From: a virus
IMG/VR virus record: IMGVR_UViG_3300031957_002603
Coordinates: 1 to 64,000 of that record
Reading direction: 5' to 3' (one strand)
Length of the DNA: 64,000 bases
The notes beneath the pieces were generated by a model, which saw only the letters and a program-made list of their open reading frames with translations, searched no databases and was not told the origin of the DNA. The first letter of the stretch is position 1; each line of letters opens with the position of its first letter. Shown here piece after piece: positions 13,673 through 21,937 of the stretch. The translations under genes were made by a program, and so were the position numbers.

Positions 13673-15403
13673 ATGATTAAAATTCGCATACTCAATGAAA
13701 ATATTGTTACAGAACAGCAAGAAAAAATCACTCTTGATGAAGCAATAGACTTTTATGACAATAATATCAACACATTTGTCGCCATGGCTAATGGTGAACA
13801 GCAAAAAGACCCACAATTGTGGAAGAAATTCGAAAGAATAGCATCAGATTGTTATAATACTCTACAAAAAGGCTATGATGAGATCAAGAAATGGTCAAAT
13901 AATCAAGATCCTCGAGCCATTTCCTATGTAGAAAGGTTAGGTTCATTTTTTAAGAAATTTACATCGTTCTTGAAAGGCGAAGAAGTCAAAAATTCTGAAC
14001 TTGTAAGCGTACCAATTATGCAAAAAAGTTCTTTTATTATTCCAAAAAACGGTGATGGTCTATCAGACGAAGAATTGAAAAAAGTTTTTTATGTACTTGA
14101 GAGTTATACAAAGTGGTATGAGAATCTCAAAGGCAAATTAGGCTCTTGGTCTCAAAGAAATCTCCCAACCATGAGAAAAATGATGGGATTACGAGAAGGG
14201 TTCATTACAGAACAAGAGAAAATCACGCTCAGTCAGATCGTTGGAGAGAATTCAGTCATATCTTTTGACTTTGACAACACATTAGTGAAGTCATATCCTG
14301 ATTTTGACGACGATGGTGAACTAATTTACATCAATGGGGGCTCAAATGCAACCATGATTAACCTTATGAAGCATTTAATTGATGATCCAAGCAAAAAAGT
14401 TTACCTTGTGACCTCAAGAAATGAAGAAATGGAGCAAAAAACACCTGAACAATCAATAAAAGCACAACTTGATAGGCTCGGAGTGCAGCCAGATGGTATA
14501 TATTTCACTAATTCTCAGCCAAAAGTCACAAAATTGAAGGAATTAGGGGTCGAAATACACTTTGATGACGACAGAATGGAGCACGGAGATATTCAAGGCA
14601 GTGGAATTCAATCATTTTACCCTGATGATTTCCTCGAAGACACCAATCAGGTGTCAAAAGTAGTCGCTGTGACGCTTGATAACAAGGTATTGGTATTAAA
14701 AAGAGCAGATACAGGCGAAATTGACATACCGGGTGGTCATGGAAAGAGCGGAGAGACACCTGAATTTACTGCAATTAGAGAAACTTTAGAAGAAACTGGT
14801 CTTGATTTGTTCGGAATTAAAGAAATTATGTCTAAAGAAGTTAATTTTAAAGGTAGAAATGAACAAATTACTTATTTTTATGCTAAATTGAACAACACTT
14901 CAGAGATGCTAATGGACGATGTCGACCTAGATACCCATGAGAACACAGAATTTTACTTCGTTCAGCCTCAAAATATTGATGAATACATGTCAAATGCGAC
15001 AAATAATTTAAAAAATGTCTCAAATGAGATTAAATCATTGACAATTGATGAACATACAGAACCTTTTCAACGAAAAATGGCCGCAAAACACCGAAAATAC
15101 ATGAACCAAATGTTTAAAAGTGGCGGTTTTAAGAAAAAAATGGGTCCATATAACCAAAATCCGCCAATGGGACGCTCAAAATCGGCTCCACCGGGTTTTG
15201 GAGCAATTGGTGAGGCAAAAAAACAAGAAAAAACGTCTATTAAAGTCAAAATTAACCAAAATCTAGACGAAAAACGCAAAAAGAAGCGAAAAAAGCGCAA
15301 AAAACGCAAAAAAACAGCAAAATATGGCGGTTATTACCCCTATTTTGACCTTTATGACGGCTCCGGAGGCGATGCAGGTGGAGATGGAGGCGGCGGTGAG
15401 TGA
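13673..15403 (+). CDS. HAD phosphatase - Nudix hydrolase fusion with basic tail
   Basis: A 576-aa protein. Residues 1-15 are IKIRILNENIVTE, a tag-like start ending in VTE|Q. A helical region follows to about 180 and ends with FITE|Q. A HAD domain starts at ISFDFDNT (Asp199, Asp201) with VTSRN and DDDRMEHGD later. A complete Nudix box GHGKSGE-x7-RETLEETGL lies at about 355-377. The C-terminus has an IKVKINQNLDE segment, a run of about 16 Lys/Arg residues and an acidic Gly tail. HAD and Nudix enzymes clear phosphorylated metabolites; substrates are unknown. The two (V/I)TE|QEKITL repeats look like protease sites dividing the protein. Confidence 0.78.
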   Translation: MIKIRILNENIVTEQQEKITLDEAIDFYDNNINTFVAMANGEQQKDPQLWKKFERIASDCYNTLQKGYDEIKKWSNNQDPRAISYVERLGSFFKKFTSFLKGEEVKNSELVSVPIMQKSSFIIPKNGDGLSDEELKKVFYVLESYTKWYENLKGKLGSWSQRNLPTMRKMMGLREGFITEQEKITLSQIVGENSVISFDFDNTLVKSYPDFDDDGELIYINGGSNATMINLMKHLIDDPSKKVYLVTSRNEEMEQKTPEQSIKAQLDRLGVQPDGIYFTNSQPKVTKLKELGVEIHFDDDRMEHGDIQGSGIQSFYPDDFLEDTNQVSKVVAVTLDNKVLVLKRADTGEIDIPGGHGKSGETPEFTAIRETLEETGLDLFGIKEIMSKEVNFKGRNEQITYFYAKLNNTSEMLMDDVDLDTHENTEFYFVQPQNIDEYMSNATNNLKNVSNEIKSLTIDEHTEPFQRKMAAKHRKYMNQMFKSGGFKKKMGPYNQNPPMGRSKSAPPGFGAIGEAKKQEKTSIKVKINQNLDEKRKKKRKKRKKRKKTAKYGGYYPYFDLYDGSGGDAGGDGGGGE

Positions 15404-15409
15404 TAAATC

Positions 15410-15553
15410 ATGCCGTTTTTAATCAAAAATAGCCTCTATTTAGTCGTTTTTGGACTCCTTTGGCTACTTATCTATGTAACCCTAGGCTTTGAAACGACCT
15501 TAATTTTATTGCTTATTATGGCTAATTTTACCCTTATTTGGAGAAAACAATGA
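15410..15553 (+). CDS. small membrane protein (47 aa)
   Basis: ATG 15410, 6 nt after the previous stop, gives 47 residues with two hydrophobic helices (about 8-27 and 31-43) and a short basic end (WRKQ). Its stop overlaps the next start (ATGA). No clear ribosome site beyond the upstream GGTGAGTGA; translation is probably coupled. Function is unknown; a holin-like role cannot be excluded. Confidence 0.45.
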   Translation: MPFLIKNSLYLVVFGLLWLLIYVTLGFETTLILLLIMANFTLIWRKQ

Positions 15554-15933
15554 AAATCAGCAAAAAAAGAATCCTCGAGATCATTAAAGAAGAACTTCAA
15601 GAAGGTCATATGATGGATTATGGCCCTGAACATGATAAATATTTTGATTATACTGATGATGAAGGCGGAATGGCTAAGAGACAATTGTACAAAACAGCAA
15701 AATATGCTATGATGCTACATGATTCACTTCAAGATGAGGATCAACTTGAAGGTTGGGTGCAATCAAAGATCACAAAAGCAGCAGATTATATGGGAACTGT
15801 TGCTCATTACCTAGAATATGAGATGGGGATGGAAATGTATGATCCAGAAACGGAATCAGAAGAAGAAATGGATTCAGAAGAAGAAATAGAAGTTGTCACT
15901 GGTGACATGATTCCAATGGATGAAGAATACTGA
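15550..15933 (+). CDS. conserved phage virion-type protein with tag (127 aa)
   Basis: ATG 15550 follows TTGGAGAAAACA and is preferred over the earlier in-frame TTG. Residues 1-16 are the tag MKISKKRILEIIKEEL. The centre (TAKYAMMLHDSLQDEDQLEGW VQSKITKAADYMGTVAHYLEYE) matches a small helical protein that I recognise as widespread in marine T4-like phages. It ends in a very acidic tail (EEEMDSEEEIE). It is likely packaged or structural; its precise role is unknown. Confidence 0.72.
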   Translation: MKISKKRILEIIKEELQEGHMMDYGPEHDKYFDYTDDEGGMAKRQLYKTAKYAMMLHDSLQDEDQLEGWVQSKITKAADYMGTVAHYLEYEMGMEMYDPETESEEEMDSEEEIEVVTGDMIPMDEEY

Positions 15934-15960
15934 CCAGAAAGAGGATACTAGCAGGTTGCT

Positions 15961-16317
15961 ATGATTATTGATCACATTGCCATAAGGGCTGATGACATCC
16001 ATAAAGTTTCTAAATGGTACCAAGAAACAATTGGTGCCGAAGTTACTCATACAGATAAACATTATATTAGATTAACAACAGCAAATACAACATTTGCTAT
16101 CATTGATAAAAATAAATACCCAAAAAATCATATTGGGATTCTTGTTGATTCTCTCGATGATTTACCAGACGATGGAACACGAGTAGAACATCGAGATGGA
16201 ACTGTTGGTGTATATTGTGAGGATCCGGAAGGCAACTTTATCGAATTTATTTATTACACAGAAGAACTCAGACCTAAGTTTGTGACATATGGCTACACAA
16301 AAACAGATAGCGAATAA
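15961..16317 (+). CDS. glyoxalase/VOC-superfamily protein (118 aa)
   Basis: Single VOC domain: IDHIAIRADDIHKVSKWYQETIGAE at the start, HIGILVDS in the middle, and a C-terminal CEDPEGNFIEFIYY with the usual metal-ligand Glu. VOC proteins include glyoxalases, dioxygenases and antibiotic-resistance proteins. Metal ligands are plausible at His5 and Glu in FIEF. The substrate is unknown. The next gene overlaps its end. Confidence 0.8.
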   Translation: MIIDHIAIRADDIHKVSKWYQETIGAEVTHTDKHYIRLTTANTTFAIIDKNKYPKNHIGILVDSLDDLPDDGTRVEHRDGTVGVYCEDPEGNFIEFIYYTEELRPKFVTYGYTKTDSE

Positions 16318-16489
16318 AAAAGTAATTTTTTGGAAAGACAAATGGAATTATTATGTCTATTTCCATCAAAATAATAAAACATCAAAATCCGGCCCTTGGT
16401 CAGAAGATATTGCCCTTGCATTGAGAAACGACTTACTAGTTAGTAGTATATGTGCTTGGGTAAAAAAGATAGATGAAAACGAACAATAG
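16289..16489 (+). CDS. small hypothetical protein (66 aa)
   Basis: Overlaps the VOC gene by 29 bp and the next gene by 17 bp. The 66-aa product is Lys/Trp-rich with a KWNYYVYFHQNNKTSKSGPWSED core. No family is recognised. There is no strong ribosome site, so the start could lie a few codons on. Confidence 0.5.
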   Translation: MATQKQIANKKVIFWKDKWNYYVYFHQNNKTSKSGPWSEDIALALRNDLLVSSICAWVKKIDENEQ

Positions 16490-16727
16490 GCCTTTTGGCG
16501 AATCATTCAAAGATTATTTCAAAATTGGAGATTTGGTCACTTGGAGGCTGTATAGTAGTGATGTCGTCACTGGTGAAATTGTCCCAAGACAACTGACCGG
16601 TGTTATAACTGAAATATATGTAAGTCAAATGTCTGGTCGAAAAGTGTGGTATGCTAAAGTTTTTGAGGCGACATCTGGTTCTTTTTATAATATGAGCCTA
16701 ATGACTTTAACTCTATTAAAAGACTAA
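16473..16727 (+). CDS. small conserved phage protein (84 aa)
   Basis: An 84-aa beta-rich protein: FKDYFKIGDLVTWRLYSS, LTGVITEIYV, RKVWYAKVFEATSG. The pattern (DYFKIGDLVxW ... GVITEIY ... AKVF) is one I recognise from many marine T4-like phages, where it has no known function; it suggests a small SH3-like barrel. It overlaps the preceding gene. Confidence 0.6.
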   Translation: MKTNNRPFGESFKDYFKIGDLVTWRLYSSDVVTGEIVPRQLTGVITEIYVSQMSGRKVWYAKVFEATSGSFYNMSLMTLTLLKD

Positions 16728-16734
16728 TTATAGC

Positions 16735-17541
16735 ATGCCTTGTAAGATTATTAATAACTCTGGTCTCGAAATATCAGGCTTTGAAGATATGATTCAATCC
16801 CTTGTTTCATTCTCACAAGATCGTTTTGGTTTTGAAAAGCCGCCATCTTTATTTCTCAATTCAGATTCCGATAATGCTACAAACCTTTTGGGCAAAACTG
16901 CTTATTATGATCCTGAAAATCAAGAGGTTCATGTTTATACAACTGATCGTCATCCAAAAGATATTATGCGATCAATTTCTCATGAACTTGTTCACCATAA
17001 TCAGAACTGCCAAGGGAATCTTGGAGGAGAACATTATTCAGGCGAAGGTTATGCTCAAAAAGACCCTCACATGAGAAAAATGGAACAAGAAGCATATTTA
17101 CAAGGGAATATGTGTTTTCGTGACTGGGAAGACGGTTACAAACAAAAACAACAAGTTTACAATGAATGGAGAACTAAAACAATGTCTTTAAATGAATGGA
17201 AAAACAAAGAACTATTTGATCTTTTGTCTCAAAAATGGGGATTTTCTAAAAATGTAATTACCGAAGCCAAAGGTGAAAAAGGTGATGCTGATCCTCTTGA
17301 TGGAGAAAGAGCAAAATTTGACAAAGACCATGACGGTGTACCCGATGGTGCTGATAAGGATAAAGATGATCCTGAAATTCAAGAAGATCTTAACGAAGGC
17401 GAAGAACAACTTGACGAAGAAGAGATCGAAGAGATTGCTGCCAAAAGATTTGGTAATGAAGACCGCGACGTTGGTCGCAATAGAATGCACGCTGATAGAA
17501 TGCACGAAGTTGTAAAAAGATTTAAAAAACTTATAAAATAA
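16735..17541 (+). CDS. HExxH protein with calcium-type repeat (268 aa)
   Basis: The N-terminal half holds a zinc-peptidase motif SHELVHHNQNCQG (about residues 82-94) and a later EQEAYLQGN whose Glu could be a third ligand. Next comes SLNEWKNKELFDLLSQKWGF, then NVITE|A, a site like those in other tagged proteins. After this is a DKDHDGVPDGADKDKDD stretch typical of calcium-binding EF-hand/thrombospondin-type-3 loops and an acidic region. It overlaps the next gene by 1 nt. A structural or host-acting peptidase in the virion is plausible. Confidence 0.65.
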   Translation: MPCKIINNSGLEISGFEDMIQSLVSFSQDRFGFEKPPSLFLNSDSDNATNLLGKTAYYDPENQEVHVYTTDRHPKDIMRSISHELVHHNQNCQGNLGGEHYSGEGYAQKDPHMRKMEQEAYLQGNMCFRDWEDGYKQKQQVYNEWRTKTMSLNEWKNKELFDLLSQKWGFSKNVITEAKGEKGDADPLDGERAKFDKDHDGVPDGADKDKDDPEIQEDLNEGEEQLDEEEIEEIAAKRFGNEDRDVGRNRMHADRMHEVVKRFKKLIK

Positions 17542-18467
17542 TGAGTAAAATTATTGAAATTAAAACATTAAAACAATTGTTCGAACTTTCTACAATGGCA
17601 GGAGGTTCGGTCGGAGGCTACTCAACACCCGAGGACGACAAGATGAAAAGAGAAGATATCGTAACAGAACAAAAGTTACGCAGTTACATTCGTAACAAAA
17701 TTAATGAGTCCTATAAAAGACAAAGGACCCAACAACTTAACGAAGAAGCAAAACTTCGACAAATTATTAGATCCATTCTTAAAGAGTCTGATATCTCTGA
17801 TATTCATCCTCATCGTTCAACTGGTATTAATGTTCTTGAAGATCTCCTCAAGAAAATGATTCCAACTCTTCGCACTGATTATAAGCGTTTGACTACATCA
17901 AAAGAACAGCGTGACTCTTTTCGTGCTCACATCGTTAATGCAATTAAAAAATCTTTATTGCCCTCGCTTGTTAACGACAAGTATGTTCAAGGTGATAATG
18001 TTGATCCCGGCATGCTTATGGCGGAGCCCGGTGGTGATGCTGAGGTTGATATCCCACCAGATCCAGAACTAGACGCTGAGGTTGATGATGAACTTGATGC
18101 AGAATTAGAGGATGAACTTCTTGAAGTAGACATCGATATTGATATCGAATCAGACCCAGACCCTGACAAGAAAGTTGATGCAGGTCTTGGTGACGAAGAG
18201 CCTAACGAAGAAGAAGAGTTTGGTTCAGGTATCGAAAATCAAGGTTTTGATGAGACCGGTAGAAACATGGCCTTTACCTGTTTCAAAAAAGTTCAGCAAT
18301 ATATTTTAGATTCATATGACCTCCTGCGTGATCCAAAGGATAAAAAAGTGTTTGTTGATTACTTGATAACAAATACCAAGTTGTATCTGGATAAGTTTGA
18401 AGACGAACTTCAGAATACAGTCGAAGAACCAACTACTCCAGAATACGAAAATACTAAGGGTGTATAA
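17541..18467 (+). CDS. acidic phage protein with internal tag-like repeats (308 aa)
   Basis: The start overlaps the previous stop. The N-terminus has LSTMAGGSVGGYSTPEDD, a motif I recognise from marine phage proteins, then EDIVTE|Q, KLRSYIRNKINE and KLRQIIRSILKE, which are degenerate copies of the tag helix followed by an E. The middle (about 155-235) is extremely acidic (Asp/Glu-rich). The C-terminal 75 residues are helical (FKKVQQYILDSYDLLRD). It is likely head-internal or scaffold-like. Followed by an AT-rich gap 18468-18569 with no gene. Confidence 0.6.
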   Translation: MSKIIEIKTLKQLFELSTMAGGSVGGYSTPEDDKMKREDIVTEQKLRSYIRNKINESYKRQRTQQLNEEAKLRQIIRSILKESDISDIHPHRSTGINVLEDLLKKMIPTLRTDYKRLTTSKEQRDSFRAHIVNAIKKSLLPSLVNDKYVQGDNVDPGMLMAEPGGDAEVDIPPDPELDAEVDDELDAELEDELLEVDIDIDIESDPDPDKKVDAGLGDEEPNEEEEFGSGIENQGFDETGRNMAFTCFKKVQQYILDSYDLLRDPKDKKVFVDYLITNTKLYLDKFEDELQNTVEEPTTPEYENTKGV

Positions 18468-18569
18468 TAATATAACATATTATGAATACATTGTCAAGTA
18501 AATAATATTAATATTAATAAGATTATATTATTATAATATATTATATATAAGATTAATAAGATATATAAA

Positions 18570-18950
18570 ATGATATGGAAAAAGAAATTAAGAGAATATA
18601 AAGGAACAAATTATTATTACTCTTTAAGAAATAAATTAAGAGAAGATAGAAAAGTTGATGATCACTTTGAAATGCTCTTAAATAGATTAACGATGGAAGA
18701 ACTCATCGGTCTGAAATTAGAATTAGCCTCATCTCATCTTAATGATAGAATGTATGGTTTTCCTATTCTCTCAGCAATGAGATCTATTTGTGAAGAAGCC
18801 TGTATTCGCTATGCAGCATCAGCATGTAAAACTACAGTTGAAGCAGCATTGTTTTTAGGTATCGATAGAGCGAGATACTTAAACAAAATTAAAAAATTCA
18901 ATATTAGAAAAGATTTAGTAGAGGCAAGAGATGCTAACAGCAATGGGTGA
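18570..18950 (+). CDS. Fis-type helix-turn-helix protein (126 aa)
   Basis: A 126-aa basic protein. The last 45 residues (TTVEAALFLGIDRARYLNKIKKFNI) match the Fis/NtrC C-terminal HTH (TxxEAAxxLGIxRxxLxxKIKK). The N-terminal part is helical. Such proteins bind DNA, often as dimers. It follows an unusually AT-rich intergenic region and may regulate it or the phage late region. It overlaps the aldolase gene by 20 bp. Confidence 0.7.
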   Translation: MIWKKKLREYKGTNYYYSLRNKLREDRKVDDHFEMLLNRLTMEELIGLKLELASSHLNDRMYGFPILSAMRSICEEACIRYAASACKTTVEAALFLGIDRARYLNKIKKFNIRKDLVEARDANSNG

Positions 18951-19521
18951 TGTTATGCGAGAGGCATACAAACGAAATTGGATTACAACTAGAGATGGAA
19001 ATATTTCTTTAAAAAGAAAAAACTCAAATCTTCTTTATATTACTCCCTCCGGCGTAAGAAAGACAATTATACACCCAGAACATATTATCAAAATTCCAAT
19101 TAAAGAAAATAATTTAGATCTTGAAGAAGGAATTAGTCCTTCAGGCGAACTTCATATGCATTGGAATATTCAAAAAAATACCAAAAGAACAAGGGCTGTA
19201 GTACATCTTCATCCTACTTATTGTGTAGCCGCAATGCACGCTGGATTATGTCTTCAAGAAATTGTAAAACCTTTTCCAGAACTATATCGTTATACGAAAG
19301 TAGGTAAAAATGTGTCTTCTCATCCTCCACTAACACTAGAACTTGCGAACGAAACTGCCCTTCGTCTCGCAGTCCAAAGAGACGGGTCCTGTGAGTTTGA
19401 TATCGTTGGCCAGAAAGGTCATGGTGTCTGCTCCGTGGGCCCCGATCCATGGACCGCTTTTGAACATATTGAACGCCTCGAACACATTTGCAAGATCGTT
19501 CTTTTGTCTGGAAATTACTAA
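18931..19521 (+). CDS. class II aldolase/adducin-family protein (196 aa)
   Basis: A full-length class II aldolase fold: TRDGNISLKR near the start, TPSGVRK, PSGELHMHWNIQ (catalytic-type Glu), then VVHLHPTYC with the HxH zinc ligands, and a later GHGVCSVGPDPWTAFEHIERLEH with the third His. L-fuculose-phosphate aldolase, RhaD and MtnB belong here and split sugar phosphates. The zinc ligands seem intact, so it may be active. A sugar-phosphate aldolase would suit the sugar genes elsewhere in the window, but the substrate is not inferable. Confidence 0.82.
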   Translation: MLTAMGDVMREAYKRNWITTRDGNISLKRKNSNLLYITPSGVRKTIIHPEHIIKIPIKENNLDLEEGISPSGELHMHWNIQKNTKRTRAVVHLHPTYCVAAMHAGLCLQEIVKPFPELYRYTKVGKNVSSHPPLTLELANETALRLAVQRDGSCEFDIVGQKGHGVCSVGPDPWTAFEHIERLEHICKIVLLSGNY

Positions 19522-19541
19522 TTAAGCATAGGTACGAGACC

Positions 19542-21683
19542 ATGCTTATATCAGAAATTAAACGAAGAACATTTTGCAAATTGCTTGGAGTCTTAGGACT
19601 CTCCGGGATGGGATGTAATATTGATTATAGCCTTGGCCATCTCAAAGGTGAAAATGAGGCTGGTGAGCCCTTACCAAAATGCATTCAAAATCCGCAGTTT
19701 GAGCCTGCTTTTGATGATCCAATCTGGCGAGAAGGCAATGTCAAACTTGATGATTTTATTCAGAGTATCCCTGATAATGATTTTGTTTTTTCAAAATATG
19801 AAAATGATGAATTGGTCATTTTAATTCAAAATGTTCCAATTGATGCTGACATTTTTAATGCTAGACATGTTGCATCATCTGGTAATAATGTTTTTTCTGA
19901 AGAGCAAATAGCAAATTATTATGATTTAGATTCAGATGATCCAAAAGTTTTAATTTCTGTTGAGATGAAATTACCGCTCCAAATAAAAGACGGCGAATAT
20001 TATGTTAAATCTTTTGTAGATACTGGTGGTAATTTTTATACAATACCACAGAGAAATTCATCAGAATGCTCAGGGGATTATATTGCATGGCTTGAACCTA
20101 AGTTATATGAATCGGTGAGCAATATGATTGACGAAGTTATTGAAGAAAAAAAGAAAAAAAAGAAGAAAAAATCATCTGGTAAAAAAGATGCTTGTTATCA
20201 TAAAGTGAGATCACGCTATGATGTGTGGCCTTCTGCTTATGCTTCTGGCGCTCTCGTAAAATGCCGCAAGGTTGGTGCTAAGAACTGGGGTAATAAATCC
20301 AAGAACGAAGAATTCATACCCGGTGGTGAATCTTCAAAATATGGTGACGTAACAGTCGAAGAAATGATCTCAAAGATAGCCCAAGAGCACGGTGTCCCTG
20401 TTGAGAAGATTCAAGACGAATTCAAGATGGGTGTTGAAGAAGAAATGGAACACGCTGAAGAAGAAATGATTGCTCAAGAAATTACCTTAGATCATCTGGT
20501 TGAAGATCCTGAGTATTATTCTAAACTCGATAAATTACAATTAGAAGAAATTTATATTGTTGAAGAAAAATCTGAACTTACACCTGAAAATCTTGAAAAA
20601 ATCTTGAGAGATGAAGGCGGGGCTTCTGGTATGGACCCTTTCAAAAAAGCAATCGATGCCTCTGAAGAAGAGATCAAAAAGGCTCTCGATAAGATGTCAA
20701 ATGTCGGTATGCACGAAGATGGCGACTATATACTAGAGGATGATAAAGAAATTATTATCAAAGAAGAGGGAGTCATCGATGAAGAACAAGAAGAGACAAC
20801 GCTTGATGAGAAACGCAAAAAGCGAAAGAAAGCCGGAACAGAATCTTCCAAAGAGTCCAATCTTAGAGACTGGTTCAAACGCAAGGGTGCAAAAGGCTCT
20901 AAAGGAGGCTGGGTTGATTGCAACGCTCCCGACGGAAAAGGAGGATACAAGTCCTGCGGTCGAGGAAGCGGAGAAAAAAGAAAAAGATACCCAGCCTGTC
21001 GCCCCACACCTTCGGCTTGTAAAGAGCGTGGAAGAGGCAAATCATGGGGAAAGAAGGGATCAAAACGAAGAAAGTCAAGAAGAAATGAAAACCTTCTCAG
21101 AACGCTGGTTAGAGAAGAAGCAGAAAAGACAATCTTCGGTAAGACAATCTCAGAAGGACTTAGGTTTCACATTACTAATGACATGCCTATTAGGGATAAT
21201 GTTTATCGCCACGGTACTAGCAGATATTTTTCTCTCGTAAACGAAGCACGTGATCTCTGGAAAGAAGGCAAACTGAATCTTGATGAAGAAGATATCGAGA
21301 TCATGGAATCTGATCTCGGACAATTCGGGTCATTTGCAGGGCAACAAGTTCCTCTTGATTTTCCAATGATGATTGACGAGTCTCTTGACGAAGCCAAAAA
21401 GAAAAAGAAGAAAGATCCTCCAATCGGAAAGCCAACTAAGAACACTGGCGGAGGAAAGAAATATAAAGTTTTTGTCCGCAACCCAAAAACGGGCAAGATC
21501 AAGAAAATCACCTATGGTGACTCCAAAGGTGGTCTCAAGGGCAACTGGAACAATGCCGAAGCACGCAAGTCATTTGCTGCTCGTCACAATTGCAAAGACA
21601 AGAAAGACAGAACCAAAGCAGGATACTGGGCTTGTCGAGCACACAAAGATTTTGGAACGAACGTTCCGGGGAGATTTTGGTAA
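19542..21683 (+). CDS. Lys-rich modular protein (713 aa), probable processed polyprotein
   Basis: ATG 19542 is used; longer starts lie inside the aldolase gene. The N-terminus has twin Arg and a short hydrophobic run (KRRTFCKLLGVLGLSGMGC) like a Tat lipoprotein signal. Modules follow: an unknown domain (30-195); IEE then eight Lys (203-210) and a Cys-containing CYHKVRSRYDVWPSAYASG module; an acidic region (275-415); LDE then KRKKRKK (421-430) and a Cys/Gly/Arg-rich module; a tag-like LLRTLVREEAE (518-528); LDE then AKKKKKK (615-624) and a C-terminal module with SFAARHNCKDKKD. These modules occur separately in other phages and giant viruses. Cleavage at the LDE/IEE sites is inferred. Confidence 0.7.
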   Translation: MLISEIKRRTFCKLLGVLGLSGMGCNIDYSLGHLKGENEAGEPLPKCIQNPQFEPAFDDPIWREGNVKLDDFIQSIPDNDFVFSKYENDELVILIQNVPIDADIFNARHVASSGNNVFSEEQIANYYDLDSDDPKVLISVEMKLPLQIKDGEYYVKSFVDTGGNFYTIPQRNSSECSGDYIAWLEPKLYESVSNMIDEVIEEKKKKKKKKSSGKKDACYHKVRSRYDVWPSAYASGALVKCRKVGAKNWGNKSKNEEFIPGGESSKYGDVTVEEMISKIAQEHGVPVEKIQDEFKMGVEEEMEHAEEEMIAQEITLDHLVEDPEYYSKLDKLQLEEIYIVEEKSELTPENLEKILRDEGGASGMDPFKKAIDASEEEIKKALDKMSNVGMHEDGDYILEDDKEIIIKEEGVIDEEQEETTLDEKRKKRKKAGTESSKESNLRDWFKRKGAKGSKGGWVDCNAPDGKGGYKSCGRGSGEKRKRYPACRPTPSACKERGRGKSWGKKGSKRRKSRRNENLLRTLVREEAEKTIFGKTISEGLRFHITNDMPIRDNVYRHGTSRYFSLVNEARDLWKEGKLNLDEEDIEIMESDLGQFGSFAGQQVPLDFPMMIDESLDEAKKKKKKDPPIGKPTKNTGGGKKYKVFVRNPKTGKIKKITYGDSKGGLKGNWNNAEARKSFAARHNCKDKKDRTKAGYWACRAHKDFGTNVPGRFW

Positions 21684-21937
21684 TGGCTGCTATTACGAAA
21701 GATGATCTATGGAAAGCATTTTCCTTGATAATGTCCGCATTGGTTTTGCCTCTTGCTGGTTGGGTTTGGAACACCAATGTGAAAGTTGCTGAACTCCAGA
21801 ACGATCTCGGTGATGCTGAGAAAGAAATCGCTGAGTTGAAAGACGAAGGCTTTGAAGGTCGAATAATCGGCATGGAAAAAGACATGGAATGGATGAAGGG
21901 AACCCTTGGTCGCATTGAACAGGTCGTGACAAAATGA
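21683..21937 (+). CDS. small membrane-anchored coiled-coil protein (84 aa)
   Basis: The start overlaps the previous stop (TAATG). Residues about 10-30 are hydrophobic (AFSLIMSALVLPLAGWVW); the rest is a charged heptad-like helix (VAELQNDLGDAEKEIAELKD). This architecture fits an inner-membrane spanin or holin-like protein; the next gene encodes a small secreted or lipoprotein, as in spanin pairs. Assignment is tentative. Confidence 0.45.
   Translation: MAAITKDDLWKAFSLIMSALVLPLAGWVWNTNVKVAELQNDLGDAEKEIAELKDEGFEGRIIGMEKDMEWMKGTLGRIEQVVTK

Noticed and set aside
18468-18569. Promoter in the AT-rich gap before the Fis-like gene
   Set aside because: TATAAT-like hexamers are abundant by composition and no -35 stands at a 16-18 nt spacing; TTGTCA at 18491 has no good -10.
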